From assembly GCA_900768845.1 (NCBI GenBank), contig CAAGEK010000008.1, positions 1-64,000 on the forward strand: DNA of 64,000 nt, given 5' to 3'. Each line of letters starts with the position of its first letter. Position 1 is the first letter of the stretch. The notes beneath the pieces are model-generated. The model saw nothing but the letters and a program-made list of their open reading frames with translations, ran no database searches and was not told the origin of the DNA. Below are positions 8,809 to 18,242 of this stretch, in pieces. The position numbers and the translations under genes are program-made. The DNA is from Alphaproteobacteria bacterium (lineage in GTDB: Bacteria; Pseudomonadota; Alphaproteobacteria; CAAGCB01; CAG-977).

Positions 8809-9678
8809 ATGGGAAAGCAGCATTCGGGAAGCCTGCCTTCCCTGCACAAGCTTAAATCGAAATTGCAAAGATTCGCTTTGCTGGCCTTGGTGATGCTGGC
8901 CTTCGGGCTGATGCTTCTGGGCAAGGCGGACACCTATCTGGTCGAAAAGGGGCGGATTTTATTTAACGATATTGCAACGCCCGTTCTGGCTTTGCTGTCC
9001 AAACCGGCGGAATCCGTTTCGGCTTTTGTTCAAAATATCCGCGAACTGGCTTCAATCCGTCGCGAAAACACGATGTTGCGCGAAGAAAACGAACGCCTGA
9101 CCCTGACCAAACTGGAAGTCGAACGGTTACGCAAAGAAAATACTTATCTGACGGAATTGTTAAAATTCGTCCCTCCGCCCGACGCCGTTTCCATTTCTTC
9201 GCGTGTCATCGCCGATACTGGAAATTCGTTCGCCCAGTCGTTGATCGCCTTTGTCGGACAGAAACAGGAAATCGAAAAGGGCAATGTCGTGCTGACGGGC
9301 GACGGTTTGGTCGGGCGTATCGCATCCGTCGGCGTGAATGCGGCGCGCATTTTGCTGATTACCGACATCAACTCGCGTGTGCCGGTCAAAGTCGAACCGG
9401 TGGACGTTCCCGCGATTTTGTCGGGGGACAACACCGAATATCCCCAACTTGTTTCTTTGCCGAATAATGTTCAGGTGTCTGTCGGCGACCGCGTCGTCAC
9501 ATCGGGTATGGCCGGAGTGTATCCGGCGGGGTTGCCCGTCGGCGTGATTACTTCCGTTGCGGACGGCGTCATCAAAGTCCGTCCGTTTATTAACCGCAAC
9601 CGTCTGGAAATCGTCCGTATCGTCGATTACGGTCTTTCCGGCCTGCTTCCGGATCAGCCATGCTCTCCTTTCCCCTAG
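8809..9678 (+). CDS. mreC: rod shape-determining protein MreC
   Basis: MreC is a bitopic periplasmic scaffold that links MreB filaments to the PBP2-RodA synthase. After a basic cytoplasmic segment there is one membrane helix (about residues 22-42, FALLALVMLAFGLMLLG). A heptad-rich coiled coil follows (IRRENTMLREENERLTLTKLEVERLRKEN), then the two-barrel beta domain containing GDGLVGRI and GDRVVTSGMAGVYPAGLPVG. Length (289) and order are typical. It lies 68 bases after mreB, and its end overlaps the start of mreD by 19 bases. Confidence 0.95.
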   Translation: MGKQHSGSLPSLHKLKSKLQRFALLALVMLAFGLMLLGKADTYLVEKGRILFNDIATPVLALLSKPAESVSAFVQNIRELASIRRENTMLREENERLTLTKLEVERLRKENTYLTELLKFVPPPDAVSISSRVIADTGNSFAQSLIAFVGQKQEIEKGNVVLTGDGLVGRIASVGVNAARILLITDINSRVPVKVEPVDVPAILSGDNTEYPQLVSLPNNVQVSVGDRVVTSGMAGVYPAGLPVGVITSVADGVIKVRPFINRNRLEIVRIVDYGLSGLLPDQPCSPFP

Positions 9679-10196
9679 ACCGCCCTCCCTTGCACGTCCG
9701 GATGATGAACGGTTTGCGCAAAGCGTCGCCGAAGCTGTTGACTTTGTTGATTTTGCTGTTTTCCATCGCTCCGACATATATCCCCGGTTATTCGTCCGTG
9801 CGCCCCGATTTGGTTTTTGTTCCCATTTTTTATTGGGCCGTTTACCGTCCGGATTCTTTTTCGGTACTCAGCGCGTTCGCTTCGGGGGTTGCGTTGGATT
9901 TGATGGCCGGTACGCCGCTGGGGATCAATACTCTGGTCTTTACCGTTCTGTATATCGTGACGGAATCCCAACGGCGTTTTTTTTCGGGAAAACCGTTCGC
10001 TTGGGTTTGGTTCGGGTTTGCGGTTTTGGCTTTCGGAGCCTATTTCCTGAAATGGTTTTTCGTATCGGTCAATTATGCGACGTTTACGCCGGTTAAAACG
10101 GCGTTCATCAGCTTTGTGCTGTCCGTTTTATCGTATCCCGTCGTGGTTTGGCCGTGCGCAAAGCTTGATATTTATCTGACGGACAGGGAAAAATGA
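9660..10196 (+). CDS. mreD: rod shape-determining membrane protein MreD
   Basis: A 178-residue polytopic inner-membrane protein with five or six hydrophobic segments and the MreD hallmark RPDLVFVPIFYWAVYRP followed by GVALDLMAGTPLGINTLVF. It works with MreC in the elongasome. The ATG at 9660 lies inside the end of mreC. Starts at 9702 or 9705 (MMNGLRK) are alternatives that would shorten the cytoplasmic N-terminus. The stop overlaps the mrdA ATG in an ATGA arrangement, which indicates translational coupling. Confidence 0.93.
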   Translation: MLSFPLDRPPLHVRMMNGLRKASPKLLTLLILLFSIAPTYIPGYSSVRPDLVFVPIFYWAVYRPDSFSVLSAFASGVALDLMAGTPLGINTLVFTVLYIVTESQRRFFSGKPFAWVWFGFAVLAFGAYFLKWFFVSVNYATFTPVKTAFISFVLSVLSYPVVVWPCAKLDIYLTDREK

Positions 10197-12070
10197 TCAC
10201 GCGTGACGGTGACAGGGGGAAAATGCTGACGCGCCGTGCGGCAATGCTGGCGGGAGGCGAGCTTTTCCTGTCTTCCGTGTTGTTGGCAAGGATGTATTAC
10301 TTGCAGGTTTTAGAGTCGGATAGGTATAAAACACTGGCCGAGGAAAACCGCATCAGCACGCGTTTGCTGGCTCCGCCGCGGGGATTGATTTTCGATCGTT
10401 TCGGTGTGCCGCTGGCTCAAAACAACCAGAATTTCCGCGTTTTGGTCATATCCGAACAACTGGAAGGCAACCTGAACGCCACGCTTGACGCTTTGAGAAC
10501 GATTGTTCCCCTGACGGACGGGGAAATCCAGCGCATCCGTGAAAACGTGCGGCGTTCCCGCGACTTTACGCCCGTTACGATCCGCGAAAACCTGACATGG
10601 GAGCAAATGGCGTCGATCCAATTGAACGCTCCCGACCTTCCGGGGATTATCATTGACGAAGGACTCAGCCGTTTTTATCCCGAAAAGGAAATCACGGCTC
10701 ATACGGTCGGATATGTCGGCATTGTGTCGGAAACGGAAATCGCGTCGGGCGATCCGCTGTTGAAACTTCCCGGATTTCGCGTCGGGAAATCGGGCTTGGA
10801 ATTGCAAAACGAAGCGGCTTTGCGCGGCAAGGGCGGGGCTCAGCGCGTCGAAGTCAATGCCGTCGGCCGGATTATCCGCGAAATCGAACGCGATGAAGGG
10901 ATATCAGGAAAAACGTTGCCTTTGGCGATTGATGTACGGTTGCAGAAAATCGCGTATGAAAAAATGAAAAATGAAAGCGCGTCGGCTGTTTTGTTGGATA
11001 TTCACACGGGTGAAGTTCTGGCGTTGGTTTCCACCCCCGCTTTTGATCCGAACGCCCTGAACCGCGGTTTGAGCCCCGAAGAATGGCAGAAAGTCGCGAC
11101 CAATCCCCGTTCTCCGATGCTGAACAAAGCGATCAGCGGGCTTTATTCCCCCGGTTCGACGTTTAAAATGGTTGTTGCTCTGGCCGCGTTGGAAGCGGGA
11201 GTGATTACTCCGGAAACAAAGATTTTCTGCGACGGTTATACGATGATGGGGAATCATAAATTCCATTGTTGGAAACATTCGGGGCACGGCAATTTGAATT
11301 TGAAAGAGGCGTTCCGCCATTCATGCGACATTTATTTTTACGAAATCGCACGCAGGACGGGGATCGACCGCATTTCCGCAATGGCCGAGCGTTTGGGGTT
11401 CGGCTCCGTAACGGGCATTGATTTGCCCGGAGAGAAATCGGGTCTGATGCCGAACCGGAAATGGAAGGAAAAAGTGCGCAAGGAACAATGGTTGCAAGGG
11501 GATACATACAATGCCGGCATCGGGCAGGGCTTTATTTCCTGCACGCCGGTTCAACTGGCGGTTATGACGGCGGCGATTGCAAACGGCGGCCGGAAACTGA
11601 CGCCGACTTTGATCGTTCCCGAAAACCGCAATCCTTTGGTTCAAAAGGGTGAAATTTTAAATATTTCAAAACAACATCTTCAAATCGTTCGGGAAGCGAT
11701 GTTCGACGTTGTCAACCATCCCAAAGGGACGGGAAAACTTGCGTCTGTAAATGTGAACGGGCAAAAGATCGCCGGCAAGACGGGAACGACTCAGGTTAAA
11801 AGGATTACTTTGAAAGAACGTTTGGAAGGCTTGAGAAATCAAAACGATTTGCCGTGGGAAGACAGGCATCACGCTTTGTTCGTCGCGTTCGGCCCTGCCG
11901 ATGCGCCGCGTTACGCTGTGGCTGTCGTTGTCGAACACGGGGGCAGTGCCTCCGCCGCGGCTCCGATTGTCGCATCAATTATGGAGGCCGCCTTGAAATT
12001 AAAGCCGGCGGATGCGAAACCCGTCGTGCGCGATGTTACGTCACAACCGGTTGCAGGAGAAAGGGAATGA
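10193..12070 (+). CDS. mrdA: penicillin-binding protein 2, elongasome peptidoglycan transpeptidase
   Basis: PBP2 crosslinks new lateral-wall peptidoglycan with RodA. The 625-residue protein has an N-terminal membrane anchor (about residues 20-40) and the pedestal domain containing RGLIFDRFGVPLA. The transpeptidase domain follows, with active-site SPGSTFKM, the PBP2-type second motif SCD in RHSCDIYFYEIARRTG, and KTGTTQ. All three catalytic motifs are intact. The C-terminus has a short tail rich in Ala, Pro and Val. Start and stop overlap mreD and rodA by four bases each, so the three are probably translated as one coupled unit. Confidence 0.97.
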   Translation: MITRDGDRGKMLTRRAAMLAGGELFLSSVLLARMYYLQVLESDRYKTLAEENRISTRLLAPPRGLIFDRFGVPLAQNNQNFRVLVISEQLEGNLNATLDALRTIVPLTDGEIQRIRENVRRSRDFTPVTIRENLTWEQMASIQLNAPDLPGIIIDEGLSRFYPEKEITAHTVGYVGIVSETEIASGDPLLKLPGFRVGKSGLELQNEAALRGKGGAQRVEVNAVGRIIREIERDEGISGKTLPLAIDVRLQKIAYEKMKNESASAVLLDIHTGEVLALVSTPAFDPNALNRGLSPEEWQKVATNPRSPMLNKAISGLYSPGSTFKMVVALAALEAGVITPETKIFCDGYTMMGNHKFHCWKHSGHGNLNLKEAFRHSCDIYFYEIARRTGIDRISAMAERLGFGSVTGIDLPGEKSGLMPNRKWKEKVRKEQWLQGDTYNAGIGQGFISCTPVQLAVMTAAIANGGRKLTPTLIVPENRNPLVQKGEILNISKQHLQIVREAMFDVVNHPKGTGKLASVNVNGQKIAGKTGTTQVKRITLKERLEGLRNQNDLPWEDRHHALFVAFGPADAPRYAVAVVVEHGGSASAAAPIVASIMEAALKLKPADAKPVVRDVTSQPVAGERE

Positions 12071-13230
12071 TTCGTTTTTCGACATTTGACGGCGGTTCTT
12101 TGCGCAATCCCGATATGACGTTGAAAGAACGCTTTTTTCATATCAGCTGGTTTTACATCTTCCTGATTTGCATGGTGGCCGCGACGGGGTTCGTCGTGTT
12201 GTATGCCGCGGCAAACGGCAGCTGGACGCCGTGGGCGTCGAAACAGTTTGCGCGTTTTTGGGTGGGAATGGCCGTCCTGCTTTGCGTCGCGATGATGAAT
12301 CTGCGTTTATGGCTGAAATACGCATACGCTTTTTACGCCGTCGTTTTGGCGATGCTGTTTTATGTGGAATTCGGCGGACATGACGCAATGGGCGCGACAC
12401 GGTGGATAAATTTGGGATTTATTCTGATACAGCCTTCGGAGCTGATGAAAATCGCTTTGGTTCTGGCGTTGTCGCGTTATTTTCACGGCGGTTCCTTGCA
12501 GGATACGCAAACTTTTTCCTATATGGTCATTCCTGTTTTTCTGGTGTTTATGCCTGTTGCGTTGGTGATGCGCCAACCTGATTTGGGGACGGCCGGTCTG
12601 ATGCTTTTCGTTTCGGCCGCTTTGTTCTTTCTGGTCGGCGTCCAGATATGGAAATTCGTTGTTTTGGGCGTTGCCGGACTGGCTTCGATTCCCGTTGCAT
12701 GGCGGTTTTTGCATGATTACCAAAAAGAACGCGTGTGGACGTTCCTTGATCCCGAACGCGATCCTTTGGGAAAAGGCTATCATATCCTGCAATCGAAAAT
12801 TACGTTGGGATCGGGCGGAATTTTCGGCAAAGGGTTCTTGCAGGGGACGCAAAGCCGTTTGAATTTCCTGCCCGAAAAACAGACGGACTTCATTTTCACC
12901 GTTTGGGCCGAAGAATTCGGGATGATCGGTTCGGTATCGTTGTTGATGCTGTATTTGCTGTTGATTTTTTACGGTTATGTCATAGCGTTCCGTTCGTCCA
13001 GCTTTTTCGGTCGGTTGGTTGCGTTGGGATTGAGTACGAACCTGTTTTTATACGTTTTTATCAATATCGCCATGGTTATGGGCTTGGTTCCCGTCGTCGG
13101 GATTCCCCTGCCGATGATTTCATATGGCGGTACGGTTATGTTGACGTTGATGTTTTCTTTTGGTTTGATTGAATGTGTAAACGTGAATCGCAACGTCCAG
13201 ATTGGGCGGCGCGGAGCATACGACGATTAA
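12067..13230 (+). CDS. rodA: SEDS peptidoglycan glycosyltransferase RodA
   Basis: RodA polymerises glycan strands from lipid II and acts as a pair with PBP2. The protein has about 387 residues and many membrane helices. SEDS signatures are GATRWINLG...QPSELMKIALVLALSRYF, MRQPDLGTAGLM, and the extracellular loop GSGGIFGKGFLQGTQSRL then FLPEKQTDFIFTVWAEEFG, which holds the catalytic aspartate region. I chose the ATG at 12067 because it overlaps the mrdA stop (ATGA) with GGGA ahead of it. The open frame extends to 11854, but that part is arginine/cysteine-rich read-through inside mrdA. Confidence 0.96.
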   Translation: MIRFSTFDGGSLRNPDMTLKERFFHISWFYIFLICMVAATGFVVLYAAANGSWTPWASKQFARFWVGMAVLLCVAMMNLRLWLKYAYAFYAVVLAMLFYVEFGGHDAMGATRWINLGFILIQPSELMKIALVLALSRYFHGGSLQDTQTFSYMVIPVFLVFMPVALVMRQPDLGTAGLMLFVSAALFFLVGVQIWKFVVLGVAGLASIPVAWRFLHDYQKERVWTFLDPERDPLGKGYHILQSKITLGSGGIFGKGFLQGTQSRLNFLPEKQTDFIFTVWAEEFGMIGSVSLLMLYLLLIFYGYVIAFRSSSFFGRLVALGLSTNLFLYVFINIAMVMGLVPVVGIPLPMISYGGTVMLTLMFSFGLIECVNVNRNVQIGRRGAYDD

Positions 13231-13246
13231 ACGAAAGGAAAAAACA

Positions 13247-13612
13247 ATGACGACATATTACACCGGAACGCACCAGTGGATTCGGGAAAAAGACGGTGTT
13301 TTCCTTGCCGGTATCACCGATTATGCGCAAAACGAGCTGGGGCCTGTTGTTTTTGTGTCTTTGCCGTCGCCGGATCAGGCTTTTTCGGCTCAGGACGAAG
13401 CCGCCGTCGTCGAATCGATGAAAACGGCCGCCGAAGTTTATATGCCCGTTTCGGGAAAAATCGGAGTTATCAACACCCGATTGGAAAAAGAACCGTCTTT
13501 GGTCAATACCGATCCCGAAGGGGACGGATGGTTTTTTACGGTTGTTCCCGATAATCCGTCGGATATTGAAAAATTGATGGGCAAGGAAGAATACGACGCG
13601 TTGACACGCTGA
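13247..13612 (+). CDS. gcvH: glycine cleavage system H protein (lipoyl carrier)
   Basis: GcvH carries the aminomethyl group on a lipoyl-lysine between the P, T and L proteins. The 121-residue protein shows the canonical fold sequence HQWIREKDGVFLAGITDYAQ, then the lipoylation motif AAVVESMKTAAEVYMPVSG with the acceptor Lys, and the GDGWFF...N C-terminal block. The ATG at 13247 follows AAAGGAAAAAACA; the upstream in-frame start at 13202 lies in the rodA end and is not needed. No gcvT or gcvP is in the window, so here it is an isolated carrier appended to the cell-shape operon. It could serve a distant cleavage complex or act as a lipoate donor. Confidence 0.92.
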   Translation: MTTYYTGTHQWIREKDGVFLAGITDYAQNELGPVVFVSLPSPDQAFSAQDEAAVVESMKTAAEVYMPVSGKIGVINTRLEKEPSLVNTDPEGDGWFFTVVPDNPSDIEKLMGKEEYDALTR

Positions 13613-13690
13613 TTCGTGCGGAATCGTTTTTAAAGGCCGAACAGCGGATTTGCGTGTTTTAAAAGCACTTTTCCGTTTTTTTGACAAATG

Positions 13691-13726
13691 AAAACCCCCG
13701 CCGGCGGCGGGGGCTTGCTTTTGTTT
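13691..13726. terminator. intrinsic terminator between gcvH and a Sel1 gene
   Basis: CCCCCGCC (13695-13702) pairs with GGCGGGGG (13706-13713) around a 3-base loop. A short A-run lies to the left and T-rich sequence to the right. It stands between convergent genes and can serve both strands. Confidence 0.75.
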
Positions 13727-13728
13727 TG

Positions 13729-14646
13729 TCAGGGGTGCATAAGCAAATCCGGATCGACGCCACCCATACCGGCCATTCCCGTATCGGCACTGCTCATACC
13801 GGACGACATACCGGTCGCCATTCCCGTAGTGGCGGCGACTTCCTCCCTTGGCGGCGGAGGCGGTTCTTCAAGGGGGGCTTCCTGCTGACGTCTGCGCCTG
13901 TTGCGGCGTTGCGGTTGCGGCATTGCGCCCGCACCGTCTTGGAACGCATCGGTGTTCGGCATTTGCATTCCCTCCGCCGCCGCCGCTTTTTTCATTTTGG
14001 CTTCGGCTTCTTTTTGCAATTGAGCCTGAATCAATGCTTCAACCAAGGGATTGTCGCTTTTCGTCGACGCTTCGGATGCGGGCGGATCGAAATCGGGCAG
14101 ATTGATGCCGAACAATTCTCTGTATTGCTGTTCCAGCTCTTTTTCCTTTTTCAGCAAATCCTCGTCTTGGCGGGACGCATACAAATCCAACAGATCCAAC
14201 GTTTCCTGAATCAAGGGGATGGACATGGCAATGTCGTTGATGGACATGGCGTTTTCCAAACGGTTCCGCGGCGTGACGGCCGCTTTGTCCCCCAACAGGA
14301 CGGCGGTTTGATACCATTTGTATGCAAAAATGTCGCTGGGCGGGACTCCGCGTCCGTATTCATACATTTTTCCCAATTCGATTTGAGACGGCGTGTGGTT
14401 GCGCGTTGCCGCGGCCATGAAACAGTCGGCCGCCGCCAGATAAGCATCGTCGTTTTCGTCCGCGGCCAACAACATCCCGCGTTCGTACAAAGCGGCGGGA
14501 TCGGTCATACGGGCGCAAATTGCACGGGCGTTTGTATATTTTGACAACAAATTTTCCTGCGAAGACTCATCATTGGCAAATATGGACTGCTGAGCCGTTG
14601 CGGGAAGCGCGAAAAAAAAGGAAACAAGCAGAAATACCTTGAACAC
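13729..14646 (-). CDS. secreted Sel1/TPR-repeat protein with Met/Gly-rich tail
   Basis: A 305-residue exported protein with signal peptide MFKVFLLVSFFFALPATAQQ. Helical repeats of Sel1 type follow (AADCFMAAATRNHTPSQIELGKMYEYGRGVPPS and AYKWYQTAVLLGD). Next come a charged coiled-coil-like stretch (LLKKEKELEQQYREL), an Ala/Lys/Met segment, an RRNRRRR basic patch and a proline run. The last 35 residues are low-complexity, built from repeated TGM, SGM and AGM units. Sel1 repeats usually mediate protein-protein contacts at the envelope. No catalytic motif is visible and the role is unknown. It is one of three Sel1-repeat genes within 5.5 kb. Confidence 0.8.
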   Translation of the reverse strand: MFKVFLLVSFFFALPATAQQSIFANDESSQENLLSKYTNARAICARMTDPAALYERGMLLAADENDDAYLAAADCFMAAATRNHTPSQIELGKMYEYGRGVPPSDIFAYKWYQTAVLLGDKAAVTPRNRLENAMSINDIAMSIPLIQETLDLLDLYASRQDEDLLKKEKELEQQYRELFGINLPDFDPPASEASTKSDNPLVEALIQAQLQKEAEAKMKKAAAAEGMQMPNTDAFQDGAGAMPQPQRRNRRRRQQEAPLEEPPPPPREEVAATTGMATGMSSGMSSADTGMAGMGGVDPDLLMHP

Positions 14647-14726
14647 GATGCCTTATCCTTGAAATAATAACCGCACGGACGAAACATTTCGCCCTTAGAA
14701 AGAATTTTATTCTAAATAGGCGCAAA

Positions 14727-16760
14727 ATGAAAAGGCTTTTATTCATTTTTTCCTTTTTCTTTTTACAAACGGCGGCGGTTCAGGCTCAAAATCCGCCGTT
14801 GGAAGCGGATTTGATCGCTATGAAAAGCGGCATTTCGCCCGCGGAGGAAACGTATCTGGCTTTGCGCATAAAGCTGGACAAAGGCTGGCATACCTATTGG
14901 CGCAATTCCGGAGATGCGGGCGAGCCGGTCGATTTGACATTGAATTTGCCCGAAGGATTCAAGGAAACCGGCCGTTACTGGCCGCACCCCTCCCGTTTTT
15001 CGTCGGCGGGGATTGCCGAATACGGTTACGGCGGTGGAGAAATCGTCATTCCCGTCGGGATTAAAGCCCCCGACGATTTGGCTCCGAACCGGAAATGGGA
15101 AATAACGGGATCGGCCGTTTGGATGGCGTGTAAAAACGAATGTGTTCCGGGAAAAACGGATTTTTCCCTTTATCTGACTTCGGGAATGAAAGACGATTCG
15201 GAAAACGCATCTCTCAAAGAAGGGCTTTCCAAAATTCCCGAACGTCTTTCAACGCCTCTGGCCTATCGGGATGAAGGCGGAGCGGTCGTTTTGGAACTCC
15301 CCCGAATTGCCGGACGGTTTTCGTCGGCGTATTTTTTTCCGGATTCTCCGCGCATTATCGATCACGGAGCGGATCAAAAGCTGAAAAAAGCCGAAGGACG
15401 CATCTTTTTGTTTATGGCGGGGCGCGGTCGCGCCGTGACGGGCGCGATTTCCGGAACGCTGGTGTTTTACGATCTGAAAGGAACGGCCGTCAAAGCTCTC
15501 GAAGTGCGGGCGGAGGCGTCGGAAACGCCTTTTCCCGAATTTGCCCTGCCTTTTTTGTGGACGGACTTTATCGGCGCGTTGATGTTGGCCTTCGCCGGCG
15601 GATTTTTGTTGAATTTGATGCCGTGCGTTTTCCCCGTTTTGTCGTTGAAAGCGTATAAAGTCTTATCCGCCGCGTCGAAAAACGAATCGCATTTGAAAAA
15701 GGAAAGCCTGATTTATTCGGCGGGCGTTTTGGTTTCTTTCGCCGTACTCGGCGGTGTTTTGCTGGCTTTGCGGAAGGCGGGGACGGAACTCGGTTGGGGG
15801 TTTCAGTTGCAATTCCCGCCGTTCGTCCTGATTTTAAGCGTTTTTTTGTTCGTTTTGGGGCTGTTGTTTTCGGATGCGGCGTCTTTCGGAGAGAATATCG
15901 CCGCAAAAGGGGCGTCCGTCGGTGCGCGGTGGAGCGATTTCGGAACGGGCGTGCTGGCCGTGTTTGTCGCCACCCCTTGCGCCGCTCCGTTTATGGGAAC
16001 GGCATTGGGATACGGGATGACGTCCCCCGCCCCTGTAACCATGGCGGTTTTCGTTGTGATGGGGGCGGGAATGGCTTTGCCGTTTTTGGTGCTGGGCTTT
16101 TTCCCGAAAGCCGCCCGTTTTTTGCCCAAAGCCGGTTCTTGGATGGTTTTGTTCCGCCGTTTTCTGGCTTTTCCCCTGTACGGAGCCGCAGGATGGCTGT
16201 TGTGGGTTTTGTCGGTTCAAGGGGGATCCTTTGCTTTGGCTTGCGGAATCGTCTGTCTGTCGGCCGCGGGGTTTTCCGTTTGGCTGTACGGGGAATCGCA
16301 AACGTATCCGCGCCTGAAAAACTGGGCACGCGCCGCTTTTGCCGGATTTGCCGTCCTGATCTGTTTTTCCGCCTGTTCCGTCAGTCCCGCACATCAAAAG
16401 CTTAAAGAGGAATCCGCCATTCCTTGGCGTCCGTTCGATATGCGGGAAATCGAGCGGTTCCAAGGGTTGAACGTTCCCGTATTCGTGAAATTTTCCGCGT
16501 CGTGGTGTCTGACGTGTCTGTTGAACGACAACGCCGTTTTGGACAAGCCTGAAACGGCGGAATTGTTCCGGTCGAAAGGAATCGCCGCGTTTTACGGCGA
16601 TTGGACGGAACGGGACGACCGCATCACCCGCGTTTTGGAATCTTTCGGACGCGGCGGAATCCCCCTTTACGTTTATTATCCGCCCGAATCCGGAAAACCC
16701 GTCGTGTTCTCTCAAATCCTGACATTTTCCGCCTTGCGGGAGGCTTTTTCCGGTTTATAA
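14727..16760 (+). CDS. DsbD/ScsB-family thiol:disulfide reductase
   Basis: A 677-residue inner-membrane protein that would carry electrons from cytoplasmic thioredoxin to periplasmic disulfides. Signal peptide (residues 1-20) leads into an N-terminal DsbD-alpha-like immunoglobulin domain with the pair in ACKNEC (about 134 and 138). An eight-helix core has the redox cysteines in LNLMPCVFPVLS (about 297) and VATPCAAPFMG (about 415). A C-terminal thioredoxin-like domain has SASWCLTCLLND (Cys about 593 and 596). All three redox pairs are present. It stands between Sel1-repeat genes and a few kilobases from very Cys-rich secreted proteins, plausible clients. Its stop codon interleaves with that of the convergent gene. 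Confidence 0.92.
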   Translation: MKRLLFIFSFFFLQTAAVQAQNPPLEADLIAMKSGISPAEETYLALRIKLDKGWHTYWRNSGDAGEPVDLTLNLPEGFKETGRYWPHPSRFSSAGIAEYGYGGGEIVIPVGIKAPDDLAPNRKWEITGSAVWMACKNECVPGKTDFSLYLTSGMKDDSENASLKEGLSKIPERLSTPLAYRDEGGAVVLELPRIAGRFSSAYFFPDSPRIIDHGADQKLKKAEGRIFLFMAGRGRAVTGAISGTLVFYDLKGTAVKALEVRAEASETPFPEFALPFLWTDFIGALMLAFAGGFLLNLMPCVFPVLSLKAYKVLSAASKNESHLKKESLIYSAGVLVSFAVLGGVLLALRKAGTELGWGFQLQFPPFVLILSVFLFVLGLLFSDAASFGENIAAKGASVGARWSDFGTGVLAVFVATPCAAPFMGTALGYGMTSPAPVTMAVFVVMGAGMALPFLVLGFFPKAARFLPKAGSWMVLFRRFLAFPLYGAAGWLLWVLSVQGGSFALACGIVCLSAAGFSVWLYGESQTYPRLKNWARAAFAGFAVLICFSACSVSPAHQKLKEESAIPWRPFDMREIERFQGLNVPVFVKFSASWCLTCLLNDNAVLDKPETAELFRSKGIAAFYGDWTERDDRITRVLESFGRGGIPLYVYYPPESGKPVVFSQILTFSALREAFSGL

Positions 16761-18242
16761 CTCCGGAGCGGGGAAAACCTGAAATACGACGGTATGCTCA
16801 AACGCCGGATTTTCTTCAAAGCGGGATTTGAAACGCACGACGGCTTTTCCGGCGGAAACGGCCAAGAACGACGTTCCGATCCATCCTTCGTTTTTTTCCG
16901 TTTCGGCCGACAGCGGTTTGACGGACAGAACGCCGTCGGTGGCGATAACGCCGGCGACGGGGGTGAACGACATTTCATAGGCGGTGTTTTTCATCGTTTT
17001 ATGCGCGCCTTTCATCGTCGCTTCGGTTTCGTGCAAAGGCGAATAAACGTACAGGGAAATGATGTCTCCGGCCATCAGGGGCAACGCCGTTTCGCGCTTG
17101 TCCAACGTTAAAAAGATGCGTTGGGGGACGGCTTGGCGGTAATACAGGGCGGAAAGGGCGTCGGGCGTGCCGGCGAACGGGAACGGCGGTTTTTTCCCGT
17201 CAAGTTCCGCGTTGCTTTCCGCCGTTGCGTCAAAAGAAACCCAGTCGGGCATCAGCGGGGGGATTTTTTTGAACTTGTACGCGTCGGGATCGGTGTTGAG
17301 CCGCGACATAAACGTCGTGTCCTGTACGGGAAGGCCGTTTACGGGAGGCAAAGGAAGCAAAGCGGGATGCTTCCGCCCGTTTAAAAACGCTTTGCTCATG
17401 GCGGGGGCGAATTTATCCGGAACGAATTTTTGCAAATAAGCCGATTGCAGGGGCGTCAGGCGTTCTCCCGTTGTTTTTTTCAGGTACTCGGCCGCAATGA
17501 TTTTCTTTCTTTCTTTCTTTTTTTGGGATTTCATCTTGAAAACGGCCATATCCGCCAGCAAATGCGCTTGCAGAACGTCGCGTCCGACGCCGTCCCCGCC
17601 GTTCAACATATCGGCCAGATTGTATAAGGCGTAAGTGTCTTTTTTCAAAATGGCTTTTTCATAGAAATCCCGTGCTTTTCCGGCATTTGTTTCAACGCCT
17701 AGCCCGAACCTGTGATACAGCCCTAGCGTATTCATTGCGGCGGCGTTTCCGTTGTTTGCGGCGATTTTGAAATATTTGGCGGAAGCGGCGAAGTTGCGGG
17801 GAAAAGCGATGCCTTCCTGAAAAAACAGCCCCAGTTTGTAAGCGGCCGCCGTGTTTTTTTTGCCGGCCGAAGCCAGTAGCGAACGTTTTTCCATTTCCGC
17901 CGCCAAACCCGACGTCCGCCCGTCGGATGTGGCGCGGATGATCATTCCCAGCTTGTTCAGTTTTGCATTGCTTTTTTCCAAAACGTCGGCGGCGATTTTT
18001 TTCTTTTCGTCGCCGGCATACCCTTTTTTCTTTTTCATCACGTCGACCCAGCGCAACAGGTATTGCGCGCTCGGTTGCGTTTTTTCGATGGGACGCAACA
18101 GCTCTTCGGCTTTTTCGTAATCTTCGGCGTTGAACGCGGCCAATCCCTGCCGGATTCTGTCCGAAGCGGAAAGGGGGGCGGTCGAAGCCGTCCCCGCCCA
18201 TAATAAAAGAGCGAACGGCAGGAAAACGGAAAAACGGGACAT
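16755..18242 (-). CDS. periplasmic Sel1-repeat protein
   Basis: A 495-residue protein with signal peptide (MSRFSVFLPFALLLWAGTASTA). The first half has TPR/Sel1 repeats, for example AAYKLGLFFQEGIAFPRN, AAKYFKIAANNGNAAAMNTLGLYHRFGLGVE, and ALYNLADMLNGGDGVGRD. The second half is probably all-beta with no recognised family (contains GDIISLYVYSPLHETEATMKGAHK). It is transcribed after another Sel1-repeat gene (18242-18931), whose stop codon touches this gene's start, so the two look co-translated. Its own 3' end overlaps the dsbD-like gene by six bases on the opposite strand. Function unknown. Confidence 0.82.
   Translation of the reverse strand: MSRFSVFLPFALLLWAGTASTAPLSASDRIRQGLAAFNAEDYEKAEELLRPIEKTQPSAQYLLRWVDVMKKKKGYAGDEKKKIAADVLEKSNAKLNKLGMIIRATSDGRTSGLAAEMEKRSLLASAGKKNTAAAYKLGLFFQEGIAFPRNFAASAKYFKIAANNGNAAAMNTLGLYHRFGLGVETNAGKARDFYEKAILKKDTYALYNLADMLNGGDGVGRDVLQAHLLADMAVFKMKSQKKKERKKIIAAEYLKKTTGERLTPLQSAYLQKFVPDKFAPAMSKAFLNGRKHPALLPLPPVNGLPVQDTTFMSRLNTDPDAYKFKKIPPLMPDWVSFDATAESNAELDGKKPPFPFAGTPDALSALYYRQAVPQRIFLTLDKRETALPLMAGDIISLYVYSPLHETEATMKGAHKTMKNTAYEMSFTPVAGVIATDGVLSVKPLSAETEKNEGWIGTSFLAVSAGKAVVRFKSRFEENPAFEHTVVFQVFPAPEL

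Noticed and set aside
11854..12066. N-terminal extension of RodA
   Set aside because: It is arginine- and cysteine-rich out-of-frame translation of the mrdA end; the family starts near 12067.
13231..13246. Glycine riboswitch ahead of gcvH
   Set aside because: Only 16 bases separate rodA and gcvH; there is no room for an aptamer.
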